64,000 nt of DNA from Roridomyces roridus (Eukaryota; Basidiomycota; Agaricomycetes; Agaricales; Mycenaceae), in the NCBI GenBank assembly GCA_029378245.1, contig JARKIF010000036.1, forward strand, positions 310,001 through 374,000, in the 5' to 3' direction. Shown here in pieces: positions 11,437 through 22,488 of this stretch. The notes under the pieces are model-generated. The model was given only the letters and a program-made list of their open reading frames with translations. It ran no database searches and had not been told where the DNA came from. Made by a program: the position numbers and the translations under genes. The stretch's first letter is position 1. The number at the start of each line of letters is the position of its first letter.

Positions 11437-12379
11437 ATGAACCCCTTCCGCGCAGCAGGCGACTGTGTACATTTCGCGTCGAAATGCATCCTCATCTGGT
11501 CAATCCATCGAAACAACAGTGCCGAAGGCGAGTAACCCGTCACAACTCTCACACGTCATTGACTCGTATGCAAGGCATCTCCCTCCTAACTCAAGCAATG
11601 TACGCACTCGTCTTCATCATGCGCTACATCGATCTATTCTTCCGCTGGGTCTCTCTGTACAACTTTGCGATGAAAATCATCTACATCGCGTCGGCGGTCT
11701 ACGTCCTCGTCCTCATGTCTTTCCTCTACACACGTACACCCGAGAGCCCCATGGCCTGGCGTGCGGCGACTATCTCCGTGGTCTTGTCAGCTATATGGGG
11801 TTTATCATTCAACTACCACTTCTCCGTGACCGAGGTACGCATGCCAGCGAATTACTTGTAGTTCCCCTCGCTCATTCACGCGCATCCTAGATCCTCTGGT
11901 CCTCCTCGATATTCCTCGAATCGACTTGTATACTCCCACAACTCATCCTCATCCGACAAACCACCATCCCCACCGTAATAACTTCCCACTACCTCCTCAC
12001 GCTCGGCTCCTACCGATTCCTATACATCCTCAACTGGGGGTGGCGCTACCATTTTGACAACGTCCTCGACCCGATAGCGCTGTCTTGTGGAATTGCCCAG
12101 ACGGCGTTCTATGTCGACTTCGCATGGGTTTATTATACGAGACAGCGGGTTAAGCTACGGGGTGGGTTGGTTGTGGATTTGGAGGACTATGAGAGGGGCT
12201 GGTTGACGAGGTGGTTGGCCGGTGGTGGAAAAGATGAGCTTGAGTTGGGGTGGAGGCCGTTGGAGGCTACGCGGGATAATGATGAGGAGGCTGCAGTTTG
12301 GTGGAATTGCACTCCCGACTGGCGAGGATTCCGGCGAATACGACGAACTTGCAACAATGTCCCCCGTGTTTGTCAATAA
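11437..12379 (+). CDS. ER lumen protein-retaining (KDEL) receptor-like, copy 2
   Basis: Three exons (11437-11527, 11575-11834, 11891-12379) give about 279 aa. Family marks are MNPFRAAGD, SAEGISLLTQ, RYIDLF, SLYN, SVTEILW, FLEST and LNWGWRYHF, so the Asn of the NWxWR motif is kept, unlike copy 1. Intron 1 starts with GC (AAG|GCGAGT), as in copy 1; a GT placed four bases on would break the conserved frame. The C-terminal tail is long and ends CNNVPRVCQ. ERD2 acts in the early Golgi in COPI-dependent retrieval of ER residents. By its conserved residues this copy is the better candidate for the working receptor. Confidence 0.9.
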
Positions 12380-12539
12380 GTATGTTGCCTGGCCAAATTT
12401 CAGCTCGCCCTTACACCCCGGCTGTCAACAAGCTGTCAAAGGTGTCCCTTCTGGGACGTTCCGCTTAACCGGATTCAAAGTCCGATCCTTCGGATAGGCA
12501 TCCGTCTGATGCGTACACAGAAATTGGGAATAGGGGCAG

Positions 12540-12546
12540 TATATAA
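12540..12546 (+). promoter_or_regulatory. TATA box of dienelactone hydrolase gene 1
   Basis: A perfect TATATAA lies 49 bp before the start codon at 12595, a fitting distance for a fungal gene with a short leader. No such box was noticed before the second copy at 13950. Confidence 0.5.
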
Positions 12547-12594
12547 GCAACACTCGGAACCCTCTCCTTTCAGTCCCACTGCTACCATTCAACC

Positions 12595-13612
12595 ATGAGT
12601 GTATGTAAAGACTGCTTCAAAGGCCAGCGCCCCCCCAACTTCCTCCCCATTGCTGACGAGCTGGTATGTAGGCGTCACGCATGATGGAGCTCCCGAGGGT
12701 ACTAGTACTTGCTTAGAGCTCGAACTCGAACTGTTATTTTGACTCCGGATCACGCAGGCACATTCGAGACGATCGCCGGGATTAAATGTTACGTCGGCAC
12801 CCCCACCGTTGACTATCCCCGCGACAAGGTTGTCCTGTACCTGACTGATGCGTTTGGTCTTCCGCTGGTGAACAATCAGGTATGTGTGTCGTCCTCCTTG
12901 AGTTTTTTTGGTTCACCAGGAGAAAATTCGAAAGCTGCTTGTCGATGATTTCGCGCGGAATGGGTTCAAGACCATCTTACCCGACTATCTGAACGGAGAC
13001 GGAGTCCCCTTGGATGTCATGACATCGGTAACGTTAACGTTCTCTCACCGACCTACGCACACTCAACCCCACAACAGGGTGTACCCTTCGACGTCCCTGC
13101 CTGGATCGGCCGGCACAGCGCCGACGTCACCCGGCCGGTACTCGATAAAGTCATAGATGCCCTTAAAGCTGAGGGCGTGACGTCCTTCGCCGCGGTGGGA
13201 TATTGCTTCGGAGGGCGCTACACGTTCGATTTGGCGTTCGACGGTGTGATCAAGGCGGCGGCGGTGGCGCATCCGTCTTTGTTGAAAGTCCCTGAGGATA
13301 TCGAGGTGCGAGTCCATAATCTTCATAATAGCCAAGAGCAAACTCTCACTTGCGGGACGACAGAAATACGCCTCAACGTCGAAAGCGCCCCTCCTCATCA
13401 ACGGCTGCGAGTTGGACGATCAGTTCACGCCCTCAGCGCAAGCGACGACTGATTCGCTCCTGGAGGAATTCGCGCCGGGGTACAAACGCGAGTACTTTGA
13501 GAGGGTTCACCATGGGTTTGCTGTGCGTGGGGATATGAGTGATCCCAAAGCCAAGGCGGGCAAGGAAGGCGCGTTCAAGGCGACGGTGGAGTGGTTCCAC
13601 AGATATCTTTGA
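12595..13612 (+). CDS. Dienelactone hydrolase family protein, copy 1
   Basis: Six exons (12595-12622, 12672-12698, 12758-12879, 12935-13027, 13078-13305, 13364-13612) give 248 aa. The family start MSVCKDCFKG is followed by VTHDGAPEGT and FETIAGIKCYVGTPTVDYP. The alpha/beta-hydrolase triad is visible: Cys nucleophile in GYCFGG, Asp in ELDDQF and His in HHGFAVRGD. Family members cleave dienelactone in aromatic degradation or act on unknown esters; the fungal branch has no fixed substrate. Intron 1 starts with GC after AAAG; only this keeps the Lys-Gly-Val junction shared with copy 2. The gene lies head to tail with copy 2, 337 bp upstream. Confidence 0.9.
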
Positions 13613-13949
13613 ACTTTGAAATGTCATCCTTATTATAATAATCAACGCGTCCAATTGGCCTTCCGTGCCGCGTTCAGTCCAAACATCTGCAGCAACGGCC
13701 ATCTTCGAGCTGCCTTCAAATTTTTGCTACTACGACCAAACTTCGCAGCTGATTATTCACACGGACCAACCGTGGAGACTGATCGCGTGCTAATTTATCC
13801 AGGCAGAGACCACGATCGCGCCGCCGGATGACTGGCATGCTTACGCAGAAGCTCGGATATCATCCGCCCATGCATACGCAAGCGCTTGATCAAGCCCAGT
13901 TGATGGTGGGAACGCGGACCGCACCGCAGCTTCTTTCACTCCCACCACC

Positions 13950-15003
13950 ATGAGCTTCTGCAAGGACTGCTTCAAAGGCCAGTGTTCTCCCCACTCCTCT
14001 CCCTCGCGGCACCCCTGAGACGGATTGTAGGCGTCAGACACGATGGAACGGTGGAGGGTACGCCGGAACCATCCCATCCCCCGCACTCTCACTTACGTGC
14101 CGGTGACACAGGCAAAATGGAAACGATCGCCGGCATTCAATGCTACGTCGGCACCCCCACCGTCGACTACCCCAAGGACAAGGTCATCCTCTACCTCGCC
14201 GATGCATTCGGGCTTCCGCTCGTCAACAATCAGGTGTGTGTGTCTCCGACGGCCCGCCGCCGAGGCTGACGATGGGAAAATCGCGTAAAGCTACTAGTGG
14301 ATGATTTCGCACGGAATGGGTTCAAGGTGCGTCTTGCGCTCGGGTCGGGAGTGATTACAAGTGAACCACCTTCAGACCATTCTCCCCGACTACTTCAACG
14401 GCGACCCCGTCCCCGAGGATATTATGACCTCAGTATGTACCCCCTCTCTTCGAAATCGCTCTCCAACTTGGACACCCAGGGCAAATCTTTCGACATTCCT
14501 GCCTGGATCGGCGCACACAACCCCGGCGTCACCCGGCCCATCCTCGATAAGGTCATCGACGCTCTGAAAGCCGAGGGTGTCACCTCTTTCGCCGCGGTCG
14601 GATTCTGTTTCGGCGGCCGATACACGTTTGATTTGGCGTTCGATGGTGTCATCAAGGTCGCAGCGGTGTCGCATCCTTCTTTGCTGAAGGTTCCCGAGGA
14701 TCTTGAGGTGCGCGTCGGCATACTACTTCTATTCACAGCTCAAATCAAAAATAGAAATACGCCTCGACTGCGAAAGCCCCGCTCCTCATCAACAGCTGCA
14801 CCACAGACGAGCAGTTCCCGCTCTCCGCGCAAGCAAAGGCTGATTCCATCCTCGCGGGCTTCGCGCCGGGATACAAGCGCGAGTACTTTGACGGGTGTAC
14901 CCATGGGTTTGCGGTGCGTGGGGATATGAGTGATCCCAAGGTGAAGGCCGGGAAGGAGGGTGCGTTCAAGGCGACGGTGGAGTGGTTCCATGAGTATCTT
15001 TAA
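13950..15003 (+). CDS. Dienelactone hydrolase family protein, copy 2
   Basis: Seven exons (13950-13977, 14031-14057, 14112-14233, 14291-14326, 14376-14432, 14480-14707, 14755-15003) give 248 aa, the same length as copy 1. The triad is Cys in GFCFGG, Asp in CTTDEQFP and His in CTHGFAVRGD. Intron 1 again begins with GC (AAAG|GCCAGT). The 49-bp intron after NGFK (14327-14375) is absent in copy 1, where FKTILPDY is continuous; the other intron positions agree. The pair is a recent tandem duplication with one intron gained or lost since. Its active-site surroundings look more typical of the family than those of copy 1. Confidence 0.9.
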
Positions 15004-15903
15004 AAATCTGTGTATCTGAACATTGAATTGCAAGTTGTATCGTCCACCCCGCTCACCCGCCAACTATCAGAGTTGTACTCGTGTCCACCGGATCTGGGCA
15101 CGCTCGGGCGCTGGTGTGCAAGCGTTGCGCGTGCATAAGACATATATTGAATGGATGGATGTAAGTACCTATTCGCTAAACACGGGGTAGGTTTTTATGT
15201 AATTCCATGGACGCTGGGAGCGCTGCCGATCGCGGTGAATGATGTCCTTTGCCACACTCTTAGCGGGTGCATGAAGCCATGAACGCTGGTCTGCCATTGA
15301 CATGGGAATTCGCAAAAAGGCTGCCTGACTCGTCAACTAAGTTTGGCGGATGACAATCAGGACTTGATCAGGACATAATTTGCAGGGAGGAATTCCGAAT
15401 GAGATGGTGGACATGAATGCGGTGGGTGGACGAGATTCATGGCGGTGACTTGTATAACTGTCAATCTGGCACGGAGATCACAAGGAGCTAGCAGAGAAGT
15501 CGCTTGAATCACTGATCCCATTTTTCAGACAACTAAGTACTTACAGCTAATTGCAAAACTCGGGAGCGCCTTGAAAAAACTTTACAAGCGACTTCAAGCG
15601 ATAAATGAGATTGAGATTCCAATGAAGCCGTGTTCCACAGCAGCAATTAATTGCAACCACTGAGTCCTTTGCCCGAAAGCTGTCCAACTTTGAGAAGTGC
15701 TGTAGATATGCAGTTGGCTGTGTGGTGCTTACCTTTCGGCTTCAATCTCGGTGATAGAAGGACCATTACGAGTGTTCCCACGGTTGAGCAGCTGTTGAAA
15801 AAGTCATCAAAACAATTTGAGTTGAAGCAGAATGTCCCACGGTTCATCAAATGTTGATGCGCTGCCTCTGCGCGCGCAAAAAAGGCACAGAGTGGGGCAA
15901 AAC
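15004..15903. other. Intergenic stretch, no gene supported
   Basis: Open frames here are short, show no domain and lack splice support. There is a short AT-richer zone at 15500-15660. Nothing else was recognised. Confidence 0.5.
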
Positions 15904-15907
15904 AAAA
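15904..15907 (-). terminator. Pol III terminator of tRNA-Ala
   Basis: Four T residues on the minus strand lie 14 nt after the tRNA 3' end, with a second T run just beyond (15899-15902). This fits a normal RNA polymerase III stop. Confidence 0.6.
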
Positions 15908-15921
15908 GGATATATAGCGTT

Positions 15922-16014
15922 GGACCGATTGGGAATTGAACCCAACACCTCTCGCACGCCCTTGATCACGTGACTGTGCTAAGCGAGCGTGATAACCAAC
16001 TACACCATCGGCCC
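15922..16014 (-). tRNA. tRNA-Ala (anticodon AGC) with a 20-nt intron
   Basis: The acceptor stem GGGCCGA/TCGGTCC has six Watson-Crick pairs and one G-T. The D arm is GTG/CAC and the anticodon stem CTCGC/GCGAG, with loop TTAGCA...T placing AGC at the anticodon. The T arm is TTGGG/CCCAA with loop TTCAATT. An intron (15976-15957) follows the base after the anticodon, the standard tRNA intron site. The mature length is 73 nt. A box (GTGTAGTTGG) and B box (GGTTCAATTCC) are present. This is a true tRNA, in contrast to the tRNA-like repeats elsewhere in the window. Confidence 0.93.
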
Positions 16015-16349
16015 GACAAATGCCGATGAATTTCGCGCTTGCCAAGGTCTCAGAGGCCAGACTCGAGAATAGAGCACTACTGCCGCCAGTATTAGACGTG
16101 GGAAGACGGAGAGGATGAGGGGATACTTCAGGAGCACTCGGGGAACATTTGGACTTGGGAGCAAATCCCAGAAACAATTGGCCTCGAATGGATCAACAAT
16201 GGATAGTACCCTACGAGCATTGACTGTGCACGTATGGAACCTACTACGATACTCTACTACAAGTATCACGGTCAGCGACTCAAAATGCCAGAAGGTTCCA
16301 TCGGGCGCAGACGCACGGCTTCGACAACTACATCCATCCCTTTTCTGGT

Positions 16350-17551
16350 CTACGTCAAAGGAGTCAAATCGCAATGCATTCGAATCTGAATCAAGAGATT
16401 CGATATGCCAATGACGACCGGTGTGCAATCCAAGGCAACGTATTGGATGTTGGAGCCGTATTGGTAGGTGATTATGTGGAAGATGCCCCAAGTGCTGGAG
16501 GGTAAGTCAGTATTGGTCCTTCTTTGGTGAAATGGGAACAGGACGAACGTGAGTAAACCGGCGCTGTGGATGAAGATTTTGATTATTTGGGCCTGCGAGT
16601 CTCGTCTTAGTAGCTTCCTAGATACGGGATGGAGCGAGCCGCATACGGAGACTGATATCATGCCAAAGGATTTGAGCTCTTGACTTTTATTCCATAGCTT
16701 GTACCATATGAATCCTAGAAGCCGTTAGTATTCAAAGCAACGTTGATCAAGGGACAGCGCACCAGTTGTATAAAACGCCGTGCTGAGCTGAATGAGTTGG
16801 AGTTCCGAGGCAGCGGGTGATAATACCCACCACAATCCAAAGAAACAAATCCCCGTCGTCCATCGGTGATACTCAGCCTTGAATATACTGTCTCCGGGTG
16901 TGTACACGGAAAGCTGGTAAGTCAGCCCAACGCCGAATGCTGCGAATTCATCGAGTCAATTTCAATCTACAAGACGAAGTAGACGCCTTACTCGTGAGAC
17001 CTATGAGCATGATGATTGGAACGATGATAACACGCGTTCTGAATCCCCAGATTACCCAGACGTTGTAAATCTGGGGAGTCAGTAAGTACTGCCGCAAGAG
17101 CTAAAACGTTAACCCACCCCAAGAGACCTGCTAATGAACATGGCGACCACGAGAACCGAGTATTTGATAATCTCTGTGCTATGAGAGAGATCGTCGTAGA
17201 ATCGAACAGCACTGAGTGGGTCGTCTTGGTGGAATGCGAGGAAGAGGCGAATGATATTGAGGAGCCAGTGCTACGACGATTCGGCATCAGATACTTGTTT
17301 TCGTACAAACGCATGCGCACCGTCGTAATAGCCAGAAAGAGCGCAACGTATCCGACTCGCATGGCCGAAATACCCACATTGGAGCGATGATTTCCGCTGC
17401 CCGTGCTATGCCGCGAGTTTCTACGCTCATCATGACGTTTGAGCATGAGGTAGAGAGTGCAGGAGGCGAGGACGGTGTAGACGCCATAGAGGCAGCTTTC
17501 GAGGACGACGACAATGAGGTTGGCGCTGAGCAGTGAGATGTCGAGGAACAT
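16350..17551 (-). CDS. Seven-helix fungal membrane protein of unknown function
   Basis: Six exons (17551-17321, 17270-17118, 17070-16992, 16939-16827, 16787-16763, 16714-16350) join to about 321 aa. Hydrophobic segments include SANLIVVVLESCLYGVYTVL, MRVGYVALFLAITT, YSVLVVAMFI, VIIVPIIMLIGL, WTTGICFFGLWW and IFIHSAGLLTFVLF, followed by GSNIQYVALD. The layout and the YGVYTVL and GSNIQY motifs match a large agaric family of polytopic plasma-membrane-type proteins with no assigned ligand. The last exon may hide one more intron near 16530, because the RRTNTDLPSST stretch interrupts a helix, but no in-frame splice pair was found. The start at 17551 fits the family N-terminus. Confidence 0.72.
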
Positions 17552-18591
17552 GGACCTTGAGTGAGCGGTGCGCCGCGTGTAGATATAGGCGTTGAGTTGA
17601 AACGAGGTTGCATTACTAAAGCACTAATGCGATGCACGACGGTTGAATGTCAAGCTACCCGCGATGAAGAAGAGATCCGGCATTGACGGCGCGGCCGGCG
17701 TTTGTCAAGAGACAGCGTTAGGTTTTAGCGGCGTGAACATCGGAGCCGGGAGAAGTCGTGCCAGGAAGTGTTGATGTTGCTCTGCCCCTGTCGGGGCGTT
17801 GTTCGACCGAGGGAGCTTTAGGCAATCTTTAGGGTCTGGGTGTGTCGTGTTCGGCAGCCCAGCTCCGATTGTACACCGGGTCCGGATCGAATTTGGAAAC
17901 GTTCGTGGTAGGCTAGACTCGTGCCGAAACCAATGTGTGTCCGAAAATTGCGATCGTCTTGTGTGCGGCTATTCACATAAGTACACGTGCGCTGCCACAA
18001 CTTACAAGTCTTTTTTTGTGCGGACACTTTGCTGAAAGTGACCTGGCCTTCGGCGTCTGAGCGATGGACGGGACTCTGAGATAACGTCAGAGTCGGAAAA
18101 CGGGACGGACTCAGCGGCCTGGACTTGCGTGGAGGATCTGAAAAAACTGGCCAAAGACGCATGGTGGTGGTTGATGAGCGAGGGCAAGATCAGATCATGA
18201 TGCACAGGTCTGCGCCAACGTTCGTCAACGCCATCCAGTGTCCACCGCCCCCAATTCCCACAGTCCCACTGCCCGACGCCCGTTCTCTCTTCAAGTCTCT
18301 TGCTGGTAAACGGATACTTCATTGTCTCCATGAGTCGGAGTCATGTCTACTACCACCCTCCAATTGCCGGCACATCTGTGCGTGCTTGCCCCGGGCCCCC
18401 AGAGTTCTGAGAGCGGCAGCCTTCCAAGGGTGGATCCTCTCAAGGTAAAAAAAGCTTTAATCCACCCCGGAAGATTCATTCTAACGCTGCACAGGACCGT
18501 TATTTGTACGCGTCGTTGTAAGCCCCTTATCTTAGACGCCGATCGTGGAACATAGCCTCATCCTCCTCCTTGTCTTCCACCACAACAGTGT
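17552..18591. other. Intergenic stretch between membrane protein and annexin genes
   Basis: No gene is well supported. A short open frame from 18343 with a possible intron (ending at 18521) lies just before the annexin start and could be an upstream leader frame. Otherwise nothing is recognised. Confidence 0.4.
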
Positions 18592-20333
18592 ATGTCTGAC
18601 CCCGCCACGTCCACTCCCCAGGGTACAGTACGTGTCCGTCCTCTCCAGCCATAATCGTCCCGAATAACTCTCTTCAAGGCCCCGTACGGCGCACCCCCGA
18701 TGCCAGCACCCGCCTTCCCTTCAGAGTATCCCGCCTTCCCCGCCACTTCACCCACTGGCGGCTTCGCACCGCCCGCTGGCCCCCCGCCTCAGAGCTCCGT
18801 CTACGCCCCGCCCGCTGGCCCCCCGCCAACTCAAGGCTCGCTCTACGCACCGCCACCCGGATTTCCGCCCGCCCCTGCAGGAAACTACTACAACGCCTAC
18901 CCCGCTGGCGCCATCGAGCCTCCGATCGTGTACTACCGAGGCGTCGCGATCCACAATCCCAAGTTCTCGGGTGTCATAGCGAAATACGACGGCGCCGACC
19001 AGGATATTGCCAGTCTTTTGAGTTTGAAGGGGAATGGCCGTGCGTCGTCCGATTTTACTTCTTCGTGGCATCTACTTACTTTGGCCTCAGTCATCCCTGC
19101 GCTCACGAAACTCGGTCCTCTCAAGACGGAGGTCGTCGTCCGTGATTTTCCGTCTCACCCGAATAACAAGAAGTGTGTGAGCCTCAAGGATCATATCAAG
19201 CGTGAAACGAGTGGGCTGGTCGAGTGCGTTCTTCTTCCCTACTCGCTTTCTTGGATTTGAGATTCACTTGTGCAGGGACGGTCTGCTCGGCTTGATTCTC
19301 GGGCCAGTACGCTACGATGCGGATCGGGTGCGCAAGGCGCTACAAGGCCTCGGGTGCGTCTCTCTCACCAATCCCATTCCTCCCAACCTCATTCGATTGC
19401 ACTACACAGGACAAACGAAGAAGTCCTCAATGAAATCGTGCTCGAGCTTGCACCGCAAGATTGCAGCCTCCTCACGTATGTCTACCGCGAGACGTACGGC
19501 AAGACGATGTTGGAGGATATCAAGGGCGATTTGAGTGGTTCTGTGGCGAAATGTGCGTTTCTGCTCAATGTGTTTCAGTGGGTTGGACTGACGGCGATGT
19601 GTAGTATTCGAGACGGCGGTAGACGTGCATCGGCGTATGCTTCCGGATGCGAACACGCCGGACCACAAGCAGCTCGCGATGGACGATGCGCGTGATTTGT
19701 ACAAGGCTGGGGAGGGGAAGATGGGTACGAATGAGGTTCGTTTGATTTTGAATCATGGGTATCGTCTGGATTTAATTGACCGGCGGCAGGCTACATTCCA
19801 CACGATCTTGACGGGTCGTACGCCACTTCATCTCGTGGAGGTGTGTCGTCAGTATTTGGACAAGCAGGGAAAGGCTTTGTCCAAGGCGATTCAGAATGAA
19901 TTGTGAGTTGTCGTCCCCCTCTTCCTTCGCCTTCACTGGCTGACGGTTCCTGTAGCAGTGGGGATGAGAAGAAATCTCTCGAATCCATCATCGTCGGCGC
20001 TGAACTTGCCCTGTCGCATCCCGAGTTTGACCCGCAGGCGTTGAGAGATGCAAAGTTTTTGGAAGATGCGATGGGGAGTGAGGGGTTGTTGTTGATGCGG
20101 TGAGTTTTACATTCCACCCCGCTCCGAGACGTCCTACTTGGATGCTAACTGGGCACAGGATCCTCCGCGCGCATTGGTCTCGCCCGCGCATGGACGCTAT
20201 AACAGCTGCGTTCCCGCGTGTGCAGGAGAAGCACAAGGGGTTGGCGCTTTTGTCGGCTTTGGATAAGATCAAGAAGGAGAAGGGCGCGTTGAGGGATTTG
20301 TTGGTTGGGCTCGTGAAGGGGGAGGGGGTTTGA
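18592..20333 (+). CDS. Annexin
   Basis: Nine exons join in phase to about 437 aa: 18592-18627, 18679-19039, 19091-19223, 19276-19353, 19410-19552, 19605-19735, 19790-19902, 19956-20099, 20159-20333. The N-terminus (MSDPATSTPQG, then repeated YAPPAGPPP-like units) is the Pro/Tyr/Gly-rich tail usual for fungal annexins. Annexin repeats follow. Repeat boundaries show GLGTNEEVLNEIV and MGTNEATFHTILTGR, the GxGTxE type of calcium site. The protein should bind acidic phospholipids in a calcium-dependent way. Introns are 46-59 nt. Intron 6 (19736-19789) is 54 nt, in frame and stop-free, so a retained form would add 18 residues in the third repeat. The start at 18592 is chosen because its short first exon ends in a strong donor (GTACGT) and joins APYGAPPMP in frame. 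Confidence 0.9.
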
Positions 20334-20431
20334 TTCGACCGCGAGTGGGTGAATGTTTGTACTGTATTGCGTCTCGAGAATTTGAACTGTATTTGTGAAA
20401 AGTAAAAAATCCTTTGATGATGACAGGACAT

Positions 20432-20523
20432 GAGTAAACCTCGAATCGAACGAGCATCTACACTGTATCCAAGAAACTTCGCAGCCATGCAAGAAATTGC
20501 GTGGTGTGCCTCGACTGTCAGGT
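20432..20523 (-). repeat. Long-class tRNA-like element
   Basis: On the minus strand the unit begins GACCTGACAG, followed by GAGGCACACCACGCAA. It carries the hairpin GCTCG-TTCGATT-CGAGG near 20455-20439. The 3' strand has decayed (TTTACTC instead of TCAGGTC). A second hairpin with GACCTAA lies at 20570-20593, without an evident 5' half. Both belong to the family clustered at 59.3-60.4 kb. Confidence 0.55.
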
Positions 20524-20990
20524 CCGGTGGTACCTTAGAATACCAAAAACGTTTGCCATACCTAGCCATGACCTAACCTCGAATCGAACGAGCGTGTGGA
20601 CGTTGTGAGTGCCACCATCCGAGTCAGACGAGACAGTGGGCGATCACTCGCCAGGAGGGTATGCAAGACAAACCTGTAACGGGCTCAAGAGTCAAGAGAC
20701 ACCTAAAACCGCCATGGAGAAAAGAGAGCCCATGCCACCAAGTAGGGTCAAAGCGTATGATAGAAACCAAAGAGGACAAAGGACGCTTGGGATTCTGCCA
20801 CTTCCCTGAAACGGAAACAATGAGCTTTGGTTCATCAAAAGTTCAAAGCGACTTGGCTGGGCGTCTACATAAAGCTGTTGGACGCCTGTTGACTTCTGCC
20901 ACCACCATCCCACCCGCCAGACCACCCGTCATCTGCCTTCACTGTTCTCTCTCACCGCTCGCTCGCTGTATACATCCCCGACGAGGAATC

Positions 20991-22094
20991 ATGCCGAAAG
21001 ACACGACAGACCACTATGGATGCACCCGCCCGGCGTATAAAAACGACGGCTACGGATGGGACGAGGTACATCGGATCGCGCCGGCCGCGAATACGAATCA
21101 GAGCTACCGTCCGTGTTGTGCCGATGCCAGGTGAGTTTCCTCCGCCATGAGGGGAACGGAGATTGACGCGGACCAGTGACGATGCCACCAAGAGTTATAA
21201 TTATGCCCCACCGCAAATCAGGTCCGCACGCGTCTTACCACCATGCCCGCGCTAACGTAGAGCGCAGTTCCACCAACAAATCCAGAGACGACTCGGATAT
21301 GGATTGGGATTGGGCAACGACCGATGTCTATGCGAGATATGGAAGGGTTTCAAGCTGCAGATCGACGTGAGTGCTGGGTGTCTGTGCCACCAAATGTCTT
21401 TATTCACCTCCCGCAGGAACGGCTGGCCCGAGGATGTCGATGATTCTGAGCGATACTGGGAGGAATTCGAGCGCCTTGAGGAAGAGCACGAGTACTACCG
21501 ACGTGCTCCGCACTCGAACCCGTATCCACAAGCGACACCCAGATTCATGGATTACCCGGCGTTCAGGTGCTTGGTCGCGGTCGCCAGTCGTGAGTTCGCT
21601 GAGGTGGAAGCAGCCGAAGTCCACGCGGACAAAGGCAAGGGTCGTGAGACGCCAGCTCGTCGGCGGAGCACTCGCACTCGCACTCGGAGCACCATCAGCC
21701 GCACTGAAGACGTCGAATTCATGGACGTCCCAAAACCTCGTACTCCCGCCGCCTCCTCCCACGAGAAGAAGGGCTCTCGGACTCCAGAAGAACGGATCTC
21801 CGGGTTCGCGACGGATGTCTGGGTAGGTCGGTTCGAAGCCAAGCGCGTTATATGTCGGGGGTGCGGTAAGACGGTCAAGCTCGACCAGCGGTCAGATTAT
21901 TACGACGGGTTGTGGATCAAACATCGCCAGAGGTGCAGAAAGATCAAGGCGGGAGTGAGGCTCCAGGTAAGGATGTCTTGGTCGTTGATGGAGAGAGGCT
22001 GACTGCCACGGGTGTATAGGATTGTGAGCTCGTCTGGTCGCTGGGCGAAGATGATTCCGAGAGCTCAAGCAGCTCGAATTCCCCGAGGAGGTAA
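20991..22094 (+). CDS. Small protein with Cys/His zinc-binding-type C-terminus, unknown function
   Basis: Five exons (20991-21130, 21177-21221, 21268-21366, 21417-21966, 22020-22094) give about 302 aa. The N-terminal part is Asp/Tyr-rich; the middle contains ERYWEEFERLEEEHEYY and an Arg/Thr-rich basic run (ARRRSTRTRTRST). The C-terminal WVGRFEAKRVICRGCGKTVK...WIKHRQRC has a CxxC...HxxxxC spacing typical of a small zinc-binding module in agaric hypothetical proteins, so nucleic-acid binding is possible. It ends with an acidic serine-rich tail. The exon 3 acceptor (GCGCAG) was chosen because the earlier AG puts the downstream region out of frame. Confidence 0.68.
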
Positions 22095-22488
22095 TCCCCT
22101 TGTGAGTTTTCATGCTCGTTGTCATCCCGTATCTTCCTCATTCGCGTTGGTGCAGATTAAGGCGCAAAGGAAGATTGTATCAGCGTAGCCTATGCGCTCG
22201 TATTTAAGAAACTGCTGTGTTCAAGTCCGTGAGCGGTGAGGTATGAGTTGCAGGGAGTCTATGGCGCACCTCAGGCCCGTCTAAATGGATTTCGACGACG
22301 TTCGTTGCCCATCTGCTCCCCGCACCTGAGCTGGTGTGCTTCGAGACCGTAGACGACCGTGAAAGAGAAGTCTTCGCACTCTGCGACGATGGACCACATG
22401 AGAACATTCTCCAAGCGGTCCAGATTGTATACGAGTCGTAAAGGGCTCTGAGCGCAAGCCATTGGCAGGACAAAGGGAAGCAATCGGA

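Noticed and set aside
18343..18521. Short plus-strand frame with a possible intron (MSTTTLQLPAHLC start, spliced end DRYLYASL)
   Set aside because: Only about 42 aa, no recognisable family, and immediately upstream of the annexin start; it may be a leader frame but evidence is thin.
18533..18661. Antisense frame starting MAGEDGHVLYPGEWTW
   Set aside because: It reads smoothly, but it overlaps the annexin first exon and intron, which are well supported by splice phase; probably a chance shadow.
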